DNA of 64,000 bases from Shewanella profunda (GTDB taxonomy: Bacteria; Pseudomonadota; Gammaproteobacteria; Enterobacterales; Shewanellaceae), in assembly GCF_023283765.1 (NCBI RefSeq), contig NZ_JAKILG010000001.1, positions 1-64,000 on the forward strand, in the 5' to 3' direction. Shown here in pieces: positions 16,977 through 24,382 of the stretch; within the stretch, counting starts at the first letter, position 1; each line of letters opens with the position of its first letter. Under the pieces are notes generated by a model. The model made no database searches, was not told the origin of the DNA, and worked only from the letters and a program-made list of their open reading frames with translations. The position numbers and the translations under genes are program-made.

Positions 16977-17476
16977 GCCATCACTCCTATTTCGAGGTAG
17001 CGCGCTTCAAACTTTAAAACTCGACATAGATGGCTTATTTCAATTTCCATCTTTTCGGCGATTTGGAACGGACGTAAACCTTCTTCATGCAGCTGGCGAC
17101 ACAGTTCAATATCGTGATTTGAGTGTTTTGCTAACGGGCTGTTTTCACCAACCTTCATGAAATACACACCTAATTGAAGTGCCTTGCCCTTTACTGATGC
17201 TTTACTCCTGCCAAGTAGTTCGCCAACTTCAAATGCAGTATTTGTCATTGATAGCGATTTAAGCTTCTTAATTTCATCAAGATGCCATGGCTGCTTTTGC
17301 ACTAATGTCCGGCCAAAGTTGAGTGATATTTTTCTGTAACACGCCGCTCTTCTTAGTTTTCTTTCTTCAACTCCATAGAGCTGGCAAATCTCTTTCACTG
17401 ACATTTTCCCTGCATGCTCTAGGGCTTTCTCATAAATAGGATTCGGCTTGAATTGGGTTGCTAAGTTAGTTTTCAT
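16973..17476 (-). CDS. Multi-helix-turn-helix phage regulator
   Basis: The 167-residue product contains three probable helix-turn-helix segments: MSVKEICQLYGVEERKLRRA, TAFEVGELLGRSKASVKGKA and GLRPFQIAEKMEIEISHLCR. Such tandem domains suggest a DNA-binding regulator or a protein that reads a long site. It sits between the two DNA methyltransferase genes, overlapping both neighbours. Target unknown. Confidence 0.6.
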   Translation of the reverse strand: MKTNLATQFKPNPIYEKALEHAGKMSVKEICQLYGVEERKLRRAACYRKISLNFGRTLVQKQPWHLDEIKKLKSLSMTNTAFEVGELLGRSKASVKGKALQLGVYFMKVGENSPLAKHSNHDIELCRQLHEEGLRPFQIAEKMEIEISHLCRVLKFEARYLEIGVMA

Positions 17477-18444
17477 GCTGCAACTCCCATAGGTTCACAT
17501 TTTTCGAGCATGGCAATTAAGTTACTTAGAATGTCGTTATCACTGACATTGTCGAGTCGTAACTTATTAACCTTTTCACACAATACGCGGTGCCTAAGCT
17601 CATTGAATTTGTTGGGTTGTTCCTCAAATGCCTTTTGAACTAATTTAAGAACTTCAATCGGCCATACGCTATTAGCTGGCTCAGCTAGCACCTTCGCTAT
17701 TTGTTCCTCGATATCAATCTGCGCACTGACTTGAGGCGCAATGATTGGCTCGCCTTGTACTGCAGTCTCTGGGCGCGTTTCAATGGTCCCAGTGATGTAA
17801 GTTGCGGCTTTTTTCTCGGCTGCGGCTTCAACCATATCGAGCAGCTTTTTACCTTGAGCGCGGAGGCTGTCGCGGTGAATGTAGCTGATAGGACCGCCGC
17901 GCCATTCTTTATCAAAAATGGCAATCGCACCTGCGAAGCCGGCGCTGCTGGCTTTTTGTTTGTCATTGGCTGGTATAAACCAATCAGGTAGTTTGAAACC
18001 CACACGACCTTTGATGAAACAGATGTGATCTGCCAGTTCTGGCCACCATGTCTCGGACGGCACGCCACGGATTAAGAACGCCAGCTTTGCCCCTTGGTCG
18101 CGCTCAGTTTTGGCTTTGTTCATGATGGTGATCATGCCCGTCATGTCGTTGCCATCTTCGTCTTTACATGGGCGTGAGTAAGGTGGGTTGGCAAAGCCTT
18201 TGCCGCCGTTTAGGTCTGCCGTCCAATCTTGGGTGAGCGCGTTATCTTCAGCGGTGTAGTAGCGCGCACAGTGGGCGTTATCGCCGTCGGTAAATAGGTC
18301 CATGTCGAATGGGCCAAAGACAGCATTAATCCCCCAAAACAAATCTTCGGGTGTGCGCCATTGATCACCGACTTCTTCAAGCAAGTGGGCTTGTTTGGTT
18401 TTGAGTTCGCGCAGGTCGCTGGCGTATTGGCTGTTGACGCTCAT
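17473..18444 (-). CDS. Phage DNA N6-adenine methyltransferase with C-terminal extension
   Basis: This matches the phage Dam-like family. It has WRTPEDLFWGINAVFGPFDM at the N-terminus, then a catalytic NPPYS (FANPPYSRP), ALTQDWTADLNGGKGFANPP around it, and AFLIRGVPSETWW. Phage enzymes of this family usually end near residue 170-200. Here the protein continues to 323 residues with a helical C-terminal part (VWPIEVLKLVQKAFEE to NLIAMLEKCEP) that may be a separate domain. It overlaps both neighbours by ATGA and likely protects or marks phage DNA. Confidence 0.9.
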   Translation of the reverse strand: MSVNSQYASDLRELKTKQAHLLEEVGDQWRTPEDLFWGINAVFGPFDMDLFTDGDNAHCARYYTAEDNALTQDWTADLNGGKGFANPPYSRPCKDEDGNDMTGMITIMNKAKTERDQGAKLAFLIRGVPSETWWPELADHICFIKGRVGFKLPDWFIPANDKQKASSAGFAGAIAIFDKEWRGGPISYIHRDSLRAQGKKLLDMVEAAAEKKAATYITGTIETRPETAVQGEPIIAPQVSAQIDIEEQIAKVLAEPANSVWPIEVLKLVQKAFEEQPNKFNELRHRVLCEKVNKLRLDNVSDNDILSNLIAMLEKCEPMGVAA

Positions 18445-18821
18445 GCAACTTGCTCCTGTGGGATTGAATCAGTTAACTGATAACTGGCTAATTGGGTTTC
18501 TAGCTGTGTTTCGAGCTGTGCGATGCGCGCATTGGCAGCGGCGAGCTTGGCTTGGTGCTTTTCCCAGTCGATTTCTTTGATGGCTTCAACAACGCCCATG
18601 GTGTTGTTGAGCGTGGTTTGGGCGCGCATCAGGTTTGATAGCTCGATACGGTTGCGAGCGGCGCAGCGTTCTGGCTCCAAGCCTGTGGTGTAATGCAGCT
18701 TTAATGCGGCAATAGTGGGCTCGGATGTAATGCGCGTTAGCGATAGCAGTAAGTCGAGTTTGCGCTCTGACTCACTGCCAGCGAGTAAGTAGAGCATTTC
18801 GCGTGGGGCAGCTTTAGTCAT
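18441..18821 (-). CDS. PapB-family transcription regulator
   Basis: The ATG at 18821 overlaps the upstream stop; the frame extends further but without a ribosome site. The first 70 residues (EMLYLLAGSESERKLDLLLS, then ITSEPTIAALKLHYTTGLEP and AARNRIELSNLMRA) resemble the PapB/FocB adhesin-regulator family, whose helix-turn-helix binds short AT-rich repeats. A coiled-coil tail (KHQAKLAAANARIAQLETQL) follows. A phage version next to an adenine methyltransferase recalls the methylation-sensitive pap switch, although that link is only inference. Confidence 0.6.
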   Translation of the reverse strand: MTKAAPREMLYLLAGSESERKLDLLLSLTRITSEPTIAALKLHYTTGLEPERCAARNRIELSNLMRAQTTLNNTMGVVEAIKEIDWEKHQAKLAAANARIAQLETQLETQLASYQLTDSIPQEQVA

Positions 18822-19285
18822 GCTGCACCGCCTTCGATAACTACACCCTCGAATGCTGGCGGTTGATAGTTCGCCCATCCAAGCAATTGATAATCACTAT
18901 TGAAATCAATCTTTTCGTAGTAATTATCAAAGTCTGTGTGTTGGCGATTCATAACCCAACCGACAGAATTGACATACTCACCATCAACATCAACAAGAAG
19001 GTCTTCATCACCTATTGGCTCACCATCTTCATCAAGATTCACTGGTCTATTTTGGTATTGCGCTAAATAAACGTGAGTTTTGTTGGTGTGCTGGCTATGA
19101 ACAGCAATCCAGAACTCTTGCTCTTCACCTACAGGAACTGCTGGAATAGTTTCAGGTGCTTGCCATATTGGTTTAAATGTAGCTAGCTCTAATTCCAGTT
19201 TGCGATAATCACAGTATTGAACCAATGCACCGCGCGCATCTACTCGACAAGTGCTAGTGGCTTTAAATCTAATTACGTTTTTCAT
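18818..19285 (-). CDS. Phage early protein of unknown function, 155 residues
   Basis: The product is mostly beta with an acidic middle (VNLDEDGEPIGDEDLLVDVD) and several tryptophans. The N-terminal segment (MKNVIRFKATSTCRVDARG) is basic. It overlaps the PapB-like gene and belongs to the leftward early operon. No motif is recognised. Confidence 0.5.
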   Translation of the reverse strand: MKNVIRFKATSTCRVDARGALVQYCDYRKLELELATFKPIWQAPETIPAVPVGEEQEFWIAVHSQHTNKTHVYLAQYQNRPVNLDEDGEPIGDEDLLVDVDGEYVNSVGWVMNRQHTDFDNYYEKIDFNSDYQLLGWANYQPPAFEGVVIEGGAA

Positions 19286-19315
19286 GCTCTATTCCTTCTT
19301 TCGTGAATAACGTGC

Positions 19316-20056
19316 TTACGCGGCGCTTGATTGTTCTGCGGTGGTTGGTGTGTTGTTTGATGGTTTCGATTTTGCGGGTTGCTGACGGCCGCAGTGATGA
19401 ACAAACGCAGGTGGTTTGATGCGGTCTGATTCATCGAGTCGCATTGGCATCATCATCACGACGATTTCACGTTGAGCACCCATTACTGCGACAGCTGCAG
19501 AGTCAGAACCGAAAAAACAAAGATTGGCACCGGCTAACTGGTTGTGTTTTAGCTTTATTAGACGGCTAAAAAGCTCAGGATTTATGGCGATTTGACTAAC
19601 AGATTTAGGCTTATTAAGGCGCTCGAATAAGCGACCAGCATTAGGATATTGGGCGTCTATGGGGTTGATAAACTCTAGGTATGTAACCAAATCCCTGACG
19701 GCGTGCTCATTGATATCGTCAAAGTCATTTAGCCAATCTTGAATATCATCAATCCCCGTTACCATGGCGATGCCATCGATGATTACTACGTTTTTAGTCG
19801 GCATTCTGAGTGACGGAACTTGCTTTCCATTTGCAGCTGATAACAGTGCTTTGCTGATTGGGAAGATGTATTCGCCATCACTAACGCCCTCAGCATCGTG
19901 AATGGTGACGAGTGTATGGCCGTCAGTGGCGGTGAGGATTACGCCCTTTTCAGGGTGCGGCTTTACGTGAAAGCCGTTTAGGTAATAACGCACATTTTGC
20001 TTGGCTGTAAATGCGGCTAACATGGCTAAATATTTGTTGTTGAATATGATTTTCAT
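19316..20056 (-). CDS. Beta-sliding-clamp-like phage protein
   Basis: The 246-residue protein has clamp-like strand patterns. NVRYYLNGFHVKPHPEKGVI followed by TATDGHTLVTIHD resembles the DnaN repeat (RYYLNGV, then TDGHRLA), and later segments (NPELFSRLIKLKHN, AVMGAQREIVVMMMPMRLDE) fit the final clamp domain. DnaN has three such domains in about 366 residues; this protein is shorter, with room for two. It could recruit or divert host polymerase during phage replication. The C-terminus is low complexity (KPSNNTPTTAEQ). Confidence 0.6.
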   Translation of the reverse strand: MKIIFNNKYLAMLAAFTAKQNVRYYLNGFHVKPHPEKGVILTATDGHTLVTIHDAEGVSDGEYIFPISKALLSAANGKQVPSLRMPTKNVVIIDGIAMVTGIDDIQDWLNDFDDINEHAVRDLVTYLEFINPIDAQYPNAGRLFERLNKPKSVSQIAINPELFSRLIKLKHNQLAGANLCFFGSDSAAVAVMGAQREIVVMMMPMRLDESDRIKPPAFVHHCGRQQPAKSKPSNNTPTTAEQSSAA

Positions 20057-20157
20057 GGCTGCTCTCTGCTCTGTTTTTACTGCACTTATGGTTGTGTTAC
20101 GCGGCTATTTCGCCGTTGTAGACTTGCCAAGAGATAATTTCTTTATTGGTCTTGGGG

Positions 20158-20445
20158 TTAACCTTGCCCGTGGGTTTGCGGTAACGAACGTGCAGTCCAC
20201 GGCATTGGTCCTGTTTTTTTTGCTAGCTCAATGTATTGCGCGCAAAGCGAAGGCGTTGAGAGCGAGTGCGACAGCTTTTGTGGCATCATTTTTTCAAACT
20301 TGGCCTTTGCCATTTCATCTAGCTTGGCTTGGTACTCCGCAGGGCTGAGTTCCCGACGGTTTGGGTGTGCGCCTTCGTATAGGCTGCACTTTTTAGCCGC
20401 TTCTTTTTTAGCTATGGTCATGGACACGCCGTATACGAAAAACAT
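20158..20445 (-). CDS. Phage protein with an A8 frameshift near its end
   Basis: ATG at 20445 follows GGGAGAGCACC. The 95-residue frame runs through CSLYEGAHPNRRELSPAEYQ and YIELAKKTG, then ends in poor-looking sequence (PQTHGQG). The shift falls in a run of eight A on the coding strand (plus 20214-20221). With seven A the frame would continue KQDQCRGLHVRYRKPTGKV and end WQVYNGEIAA at 20097, which looks like a genuine C-terminus and fills the gap before the clamp-like gene. Either an indel has truncated the gene, or slippage on A8 restores the long form. No function is known. Confidence 0.6.
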   Translation of the reverse strand: MFFVYGVSMTIAKKEAAKKCSLYEGAHPNRRELSPAEYQAKLDEMAKAKFEKMMPQKLSHSLSTPSLCAQYIELAKKTGPMPWTARSLPQTHGQG

Positions 20446-20481
20446 GGTGCTCTCCCGTTTCTTTGCTGCTAATGTTTAGTG

Positions 20482-20745
20482 CTATGCCACGCGGCTTTGG
20501 TTGCTAATCTGGTCTTTTGCTGCGGCGTCTCGTTGTTTGTCGAGGTACGCGGCTAGGTCGTTAACGTTGACCAACCACGGGGCTTTATTGCCTTCGCCGC
20601 CGCGAAAGGCGGGGACGGGCAAGCGGCCTGCTTTGGCGTAGTTCGATGCGGTGCGTGGCTCAAGGGCAAAATACTCTTTGCTGATTTGTTCAAGCGGCAC
20701 GATCACTTTGTTGAACTGGGCCATAAGTAATAATGCGGTGTTCAT
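20482..20745 (-). CDS. PrtN-family (pyocin activator) regulator
   Basis: The 87-residue protein opens MNTALLLMAQFNKVIVPLEQ and ends with APWLVNVNDLAAYLDKQRDA, both characteristic of the pyocin activator PrtN family. In Pseudomonas, PrtN switches on pyocin genes through P boxes; phage relatives are common in early operons. It has a strong ribosome site (AAGGAGCAAGC) and overlaps the upstream gene. Here it may activate phage genes or block excision, but no P-box-like site was searched for. Confidence 0.8.
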   Translation of the reverse strand: MNTALLLMAQFNKVIVPLEQISKEYFALEPRTASNYAKAGRLPVPAFRGGEGNKAPWLVNVNDLAAYLDKQRDAAAKDQISNQSRVA

Positions 20746-20942
20746 GCTTGCTCCTTAGGTTGTGCGTTGGTTGGCTTTTCGTTTCTAATCACGGCAAGGT
20801 GGCGGCGTTTGGTGGCGCGCCAGCCTTTGATCACCTGTTCTAGTGCCATGCGTTCGCGGGGATAGTCGGCTATCAGTTTTTCGGTTTCAGCGATTTGTTT
20901 ATCGCAGTGATCACTTAAGGCACTCATATTGGTTGCGCTCAT
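20742..20942 (-). CDS. Small helical phage protein, 66 residues
   Basis: The ATG at 20942 follows GAGGAACGGCT; the frame extends to 20978 without support. The product is a long charged helix (CDKQIAETEKLIADYPRERM, then VIKGWRATKRRHLAVI). It overlaps PrtN by ATGA. Function unknown. Confidence 0.5.
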   Translation of the reverse strand: MSATNMSALSDHCDKQIAETEKLIADYPRERMALEQVIKGWRATKRRHLAVIRNEKPTNAQPKEQA

Positions 20943-20967
20943 AGCCGTTCCTCTGTTTAACGAGCAA

Positions 20968-21300
20968 TTAGCAGGCAAGTTGATGCACGTTGGTTGGCGC
21001 TTGGTCGTTGCGCCATACTGCTACAGTGCCGTACAAGCCTTTATTGGGTTCGTTAAACCGCAGGCTAAAGCTGTTGCCGAGTTCGCCAGTGCGGCCGATG
21101 TATTGGCTGTAAAAAGCTGGACTAGGGTGGTTGTAGGCAAGGTGTTTGGTTAGCTCTGCACAGCGCATTTGCACTCGTGGGCAGTCCATTGGATTGGTGT
21201 GGCCCTTGGCGAGTGCCATTAGGCAAGCAAAGCGAATGGCGACCAGTAGACGAAACTCTGTGCGCTGTTTTGCGGTGGTTTGAACTTTCGCTAGTATCAT
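20968..21300 (-). CDS. First gene of the leftward early operon
   Basis: ATG at 21300 follows AGGACAGGGAA and lies about 30 bases beyond the leftward promoter. The product is basic and helical (VQTTAKQRTEFRLLVAIRFA), then contains a CPRVQMRCAELTKHLAY segment and an aromatic-rich tail (YSQYIGRTGELGNSFSLRF). By position it is the counterpart of lambda N or an early control gene, but I see no arginine-rich N-like motif at the start, so no function is claimed. Confidence 0.5.
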   Translation of the reverse strand: MILAKVQTTAKQRTEFRLLVAIRFACLMALAKGHTNPMDCPRVQMRCAELTKHLAYNHPSPAFYSQYIGRTGELGNSFSLRFNEPNKGLYGTVAVWRNDQAPTNVHQLAC

Positions 21301-21331
21301 TTCCCTGTCCTCTGTAGTGGGTACAGGTATA

Positions 21332-21384
21332 AAGTTAAGATAACTTGACTTATTGGTCAAGTGGTAAAGTTTAAAAAACTTGAC
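21332..21384. promoter_or_regulatory. Leftward early promoter and operator (PL/OL-like)
   Basis: ACTTGAC at 21343 and GTCAAGT at 21356 form a perfect inverted repeat, and a further half-site AACTTGAC lies at 21377. On the minus strand TTGACC (21360-21355) and TAACTT (21337-21332) are 17 bases apart, so the operator covers the -35 element. The same half-sites occur upstream of the rightward promoter at 24291. This is what a CI-repressed lambda-like PL/OL should show. Confidence 0.75.
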
Positions 21385-21479
21385 TTATTTTTGATTATTT
21401 TTGATTTGGTGATTTTTAGAGCAGAGGGTGTTATAAATAAGATGTTAAAAAATGGAGATTTTTTAGTAAGGATTTAGCT

Positions 21480-22340
21480 ATGCCGATCACATGTCCATCA
21501 TGCCAGTTTATTCGTGAAGATGATCAACATTTGGATGTTCCTGAATGGAAATGCCCTAATTGCGACATTGTTTATGAGAAATTCATTAAAAATTACAATG
21601 ATGGTGCTATACCTGCCAGCCCATCAACGATAAAACCTGTCGATCAAAAGCCGCCAGTTGTAAGTTCATCTGAGCCTAAAAAAGATAAACCCAAACCTTC
21701 AGATGAACAGGCATCGTCCCAGCCAGCCCCGTATAAGCCTGAATCTACTCGGTCTAAGGCTGGTCAATTTATTGAGCGCCATGATCTTGGGCATTTTGTT
21801 ACCGCCAAAGGTGGTTTGATTATGCTACTGGTGTTTATCACGGGGTTCTTTGCTGGTAGAGAGTATTTTAAATACGAGGTAAGACAAGCGGTGGTGAGTG
21901 CTTTCCCCGGATTAGCAAAACCTGCGGAGCAAAGTTCAATCCCTAGTACTGATGTTAAATTACCTGAGGTTTTTACCAATTCTAAGAAGTTACCTGTTTT
22001 TTTAATTGCTAAGGATTATCGGGATTTTGACTCAAAGCTTGGTGGAGATGCTGTGACCATGGACATTCACATCACAAACACTTTTGATAAGGACATCACT
22101 GGTTTTAATGGGGTCTTGGTGTTTAAAGATATTATTGGAAATGAAGTTATACGTTTGAATATTAAATTCACTGATGGGATCGCGGCAGGGGGGAGTGTCG
22201 TTTGGCAAGGTGAAATGCAATACAATCAATTTATTGATTCAATCCGAGCACTACGCAATGCAGAGCGTGAAAAATTGAAGATCGAGTTGGAATTAAAGAA
22301 AGTGGTGTTTGCTGACGGTACTGTTGAAGAGTTTGATTAA
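21480..22340 (+). CDS. Membrane protein with N-terminal zinc ribbon (immunity region)
   Basis: The 286-residue protein starts with a four-cysteine zinc ribbon (CPSC and CPNC, about 20 residues apart), then a Pro/Ser/Lys-rich linker, one membrane span (GLIMLLVFITGFFAGREYF) and a C-terminal beta domain (VTMDIHITNTFDKDITGFNG onward), probably periplasmic. It is transcribed against the CI side genes, between the two operators, with its own promoter. This location is used by lysogenic conversion and superinfection-exclusion genes. The topology suggests a cytoplasmic sensor joined to an envelope domain, but the role is inferred only from position. Confidence 0.6.
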   Translation: MPITCPSCQFIREDDQHLDVPEWKCPNCDIVYEKFIKNYNDGAIPASPSTIKPVDQKPPVVSSSEPKKDKPKPSDEQASSQPAPYKPESTRSKAGQFIERHDLGHFVTAKGGLIMLLVFITGFFAGREYFKYEVRQAVVSAFPGLAKPAEQSSIPSTDVKLPEVFTNSKKLPVFLIAKDYRDFDSKLGGDAVTMDIHITNTFDKDITGFNGVLVFKDIIGNEVIRLNIKFTDGIAAGGSVVWQGEMQYNQFIDSIRALRNAEREKLKIELELKKVVFADGTVEEFD

Positions 22341-22348
22341 TCGAAACA

Positions 22349-22370
22349 AAAACCCGCAAATGCGGGTTTT
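22349..22370. terminator. Bidirectional terminator in the immunity region
   Basis: AAAACCCGCA and TGCGGGTTTT form a hairpin with flanking A and T runs. It lies between the convergent zinc-ribbon gene and the YafO-like gene and can stop both transcripts. Confidence 0.88.
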
Positions 22371-22770
22371 AATTTCGATCTCTAAAATCTTTGGCCTTTT
22401 GTTTATAGCCTCGCATTAGAGAATGACTTTTACAAATGTTATGGGCATCATCTTGAATGACGTCCATCACTAGATATTGGTCAGGGTCTAAATCACCAGA
22501 AGTATAAACAAGGTATGAATTACTCGTTTTGCCTGCTAACCATGTTTTATGGCAAGAAACCCCATTCACGTATACGTGAAGGTGGTGAACTTCTGCATCA
22601 AACATCGATTCTGGTCTTAAAAATGGGGCATCTTTACCGAGATAGGCTGGTTTTTTTCGCTTATTAGAATCAAAGTAGGCTTCTAAGTCTTTTTTTAATT
22701 GAGTGAGCTCAAAACCCATGCGCTTGAGCTCAGCCTCTAGACCTTCCATGAAAGTTACTGTGCTAACCAC
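22369..22770 (-). CDS. YafO-family toxin homologue (mRNA interferase-like)
   Basis: The 133-residue protein aligns by eye with E. coli YafO through most of its length: a helical start with ending YFDSNKRK, then YLGKDAPFLRP, VHHLHVYV, an SNSYLVYTSGDLDPDQYLVM strand pair and HNICKSHSLMRGYKQKAKDF. YafO is a ribosome-dependent mRNA interferase neutralised by YafN. No YafN-like gene is adjacent. The GTG start at 22770 has GGAG ten bases upstream; an ATG at 22749 is the alternative. It follows the exported-protein gene by 21 bases, so they probably form one operon. Confidence 0.7.
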   Translation of the reverse strand: MVSTVTFMEGLEAELKRMGFELTQLKKDLEAYFDSNKRKKPAYLGKDAPFLRPESMFDAEVHHLHVYVNGVSCHKTWLAGKTSNSYLVYTSGDLDPDQYLVMDVIQDDAHNICKSHSLMRGYKQKAKDFRDRN

Positions 22771-22791
22771 TCGTAACTACTCCTTAAAAAA

Positions 22792-23328
22792 TTAGTGCCT
22801 GCCGTACACTTTGTTGCTAGCGTCAACTGCTGCAAGCCAAAACTCTTTAGATGGAGTGAAGTGTGTATCAGTAATAATTTCAACATCACCAAGTTGCTCG
22901 GCATAAAAAGCCGCAACATTACTAATCACTTTATAAAGTTGGCCATATGTAGCCACCACTTTACGCAGTAATAAATAACCTTCTTCACCATGTTCTGTAC
23001 GTACTTTTTCGCCAGTTTTAGCAAAAAAGCTTTTCATTAAGCCACTATAACCTTTAAGTGTAGACTCTAGGTTTAACAGGTTTTGATATTCTTCTGCTTC
23101 AATAGCTTGATCACCATTACATATATCATAATGGTATTGTTTAAAATCTAGCAGTATCTTACTTAGCTCGTGAATACGACATTCTAATATTTTATATGGC
23201 GAATTTTTGTGGCAATTTTCAGCTGCAACGCTGGTATTTGATAGCATACTGGCCTCTACATTAGCTGTAGTTGCACCAAATGCACTTGCAATGATGGTGG
23301 CGATTAGCATAGCAGATCCCCCCTTCAT
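22792..23328 (-). CDS. Exported protein partner of the YafO-like gene
   Basis: ATG at 23328 follows GGAGTAGTCATT, and a near copy of this leader (GGAGTAGTTACGA) precedes the next gene. The 178-residue product opens with a signal-peptide-like segment (SAMLIATIIASAFGATTANV). The mature part is helical with three cysteines (ENCHKNSPYKILECRI and YDICNGD). It has no resemblance to YafN. A -35/-10 pair can be drawn in the 256-base gap after cI, so it probably has its own promoter. No family is recognised; position suggests a gene expressed in the lysogen. Confidence 0.6.
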   Translation of the reverse strand: MKGGSAMLIATIIASAFGATTANVEASMLSNTSVAAENCHKNSPYKILECRIHELSKILLDFKQYHYDICNGDQAIEAEEYQNLLNLESTLKGYSGLMKSFFAKTGEKVRTEHGEEGYLLLRKVVATYGQLYKVISNVAAFYAEQLGDVEIITDTHFTPSKEFWLAAVDASNKVYGRH

Positions 23329-23584
23329 AATGACTACTCCGTATTTATTATAGCAGCTTAGACGCAAAAGGCCTGTTACGTAGTGTAAACAGACCACTTT
23401 CTAAGGCCGCGACATTATCCATTTCCCTGACTAAAATACAAGCGATTTAGACAATTTCTATCAAAACACCTGTATCGTATAATTCACTCTACACGAGAAA
23501 TCACAAATTACAAATAGATAACAAAGGATATTTTGATATGGATAGCAGATTGTAAATGTTTGAAATACTGTGTTTATATACAGA

Positions 23585-24277
23585 TTAGATCAATACTGAG
23601 TACCAAAACACTTTGCCGATGATCTTGATGTGTTTTAGCTGATCATGGCTGATATGTTCATCTGGCCATTCGTCAGTATTGTAACTGCGTAGGCGCATGC
23701 CTCCACCTGGTAACTTGTAGAGCATTTTTACGCGCAACATGCCATCGTGATCAATAGCATACATTTTACCGTCGATAATATTGGTTTGTGAGGTGTCAAC
23801 CCCCACGGTTGATCCGTGGGGTAATACCGGTTCCATACTGTTGCCGTTAACTTTAACACATCGAGCCTCTGATACGCTTACTCCTTGGCGCCTAAGTGTG
23901 GATTTGGAAAAACGGAGTTTAGGGCCGTAGTATTCGCGGATGTCTGCTATTCCTGATCCCGCTGCTAGCTCTACTTCCATATAGAACGGTATCTCCACTT
24001 CGTCATCACCGAGCGGGCTATTTCTATCCCACGTTTCAAAACCGCCCAACCATTCAGCGTTTGATTCTGGATTACTTTGTTTTTCTTCACCATACAAAAG
24101 GTATTCGGAAGCGCAATTAAGCGATTTAGCCAATGCATAAAGGTTTTCGCCCTTGGGTGAGGTTGCACCTGCTTCCCAAAGCGAAATAGTGGCTTTTGTT
24201 ACGCCAATCATTTTTCCAAGCGCTGGTTGCGTTAATCCAAGCGCTTTGCGTCTTTCTTTGATTCGTTCATTCATCAT
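23585..24277 (-). CDS. CI-type prophage repressor (S24 peptidase)
   Basis: The 230-residue protein has an N-terminal helix-turn-helix (LTQPALGKMIGVTKATISLW) and a LexA-like C-terminal domain. The Ala-Gly cleavage site is at about 106-107 (ELAAGSG), catalytic Ser at about 147 (VNGNSMEP) and Lys at about 184 (LRVKMLYK). It is therefore a RecA-responsive repressor that self-cleaves in SOS. It is transcribed leftward, divergent from cro, with the palindromic operator at 24291 between them. All key residues are present, so induction should be possible. Confidence 0.95.
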   Translation of the reverse strand: MMNERIKERRKALGLTQPALGKMIGVTKATISLWEAGATSPKGENLYALAKSLNCASEYLLYGEEKQSNPESNAEWLGGFETWDRNSPLGDDEVEIPFYMEVELAAGSGIADIREYYGPKLRFSKSTLRRQGVSVSEARCVKVNGNSMEPVLPHGSTVGVDTSQTNIIDGKMYAIDHDGMLRVKMLYKLPGGGMRLRSYNTDEWPDEHISHDQLKHIKIIGKVFWYSVLI

Positions 24278-24290
24278 AGTAAAGCCATCT

Positions 24291-24353
24291 TAACTTGATT
24301 GTGGTCAAGTTACCTTTTCTTTTGTTGACAAAATGGTATAGTTTTCTTAACCT
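24291..24353. promoter_or_regulatory. Rightward promoter and operator (PR/OR-like)
   Basis: TAACTTGA and TCAAGTTA, separated by TTGTGG, form a perfect inverted repeat at 24291-24312 with the same half-site as the operator near 21343. Rightward, TTGACA (24325-24330) and TAACCT (24348-24353) are 17 bases apart, the same geometry as the leftward promoter. Confidence 0.75.
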
Positions 24354-24382
24354 TTCAAAAGATCACTTTTCGGAGTTAATTG

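Noticed and set aside
20001..20479. Rightward frames opposite the clamp-like and A8 genes
   Set aside because: They are antisense to the tightly overlapping leftward operon and their products look like translated complement.
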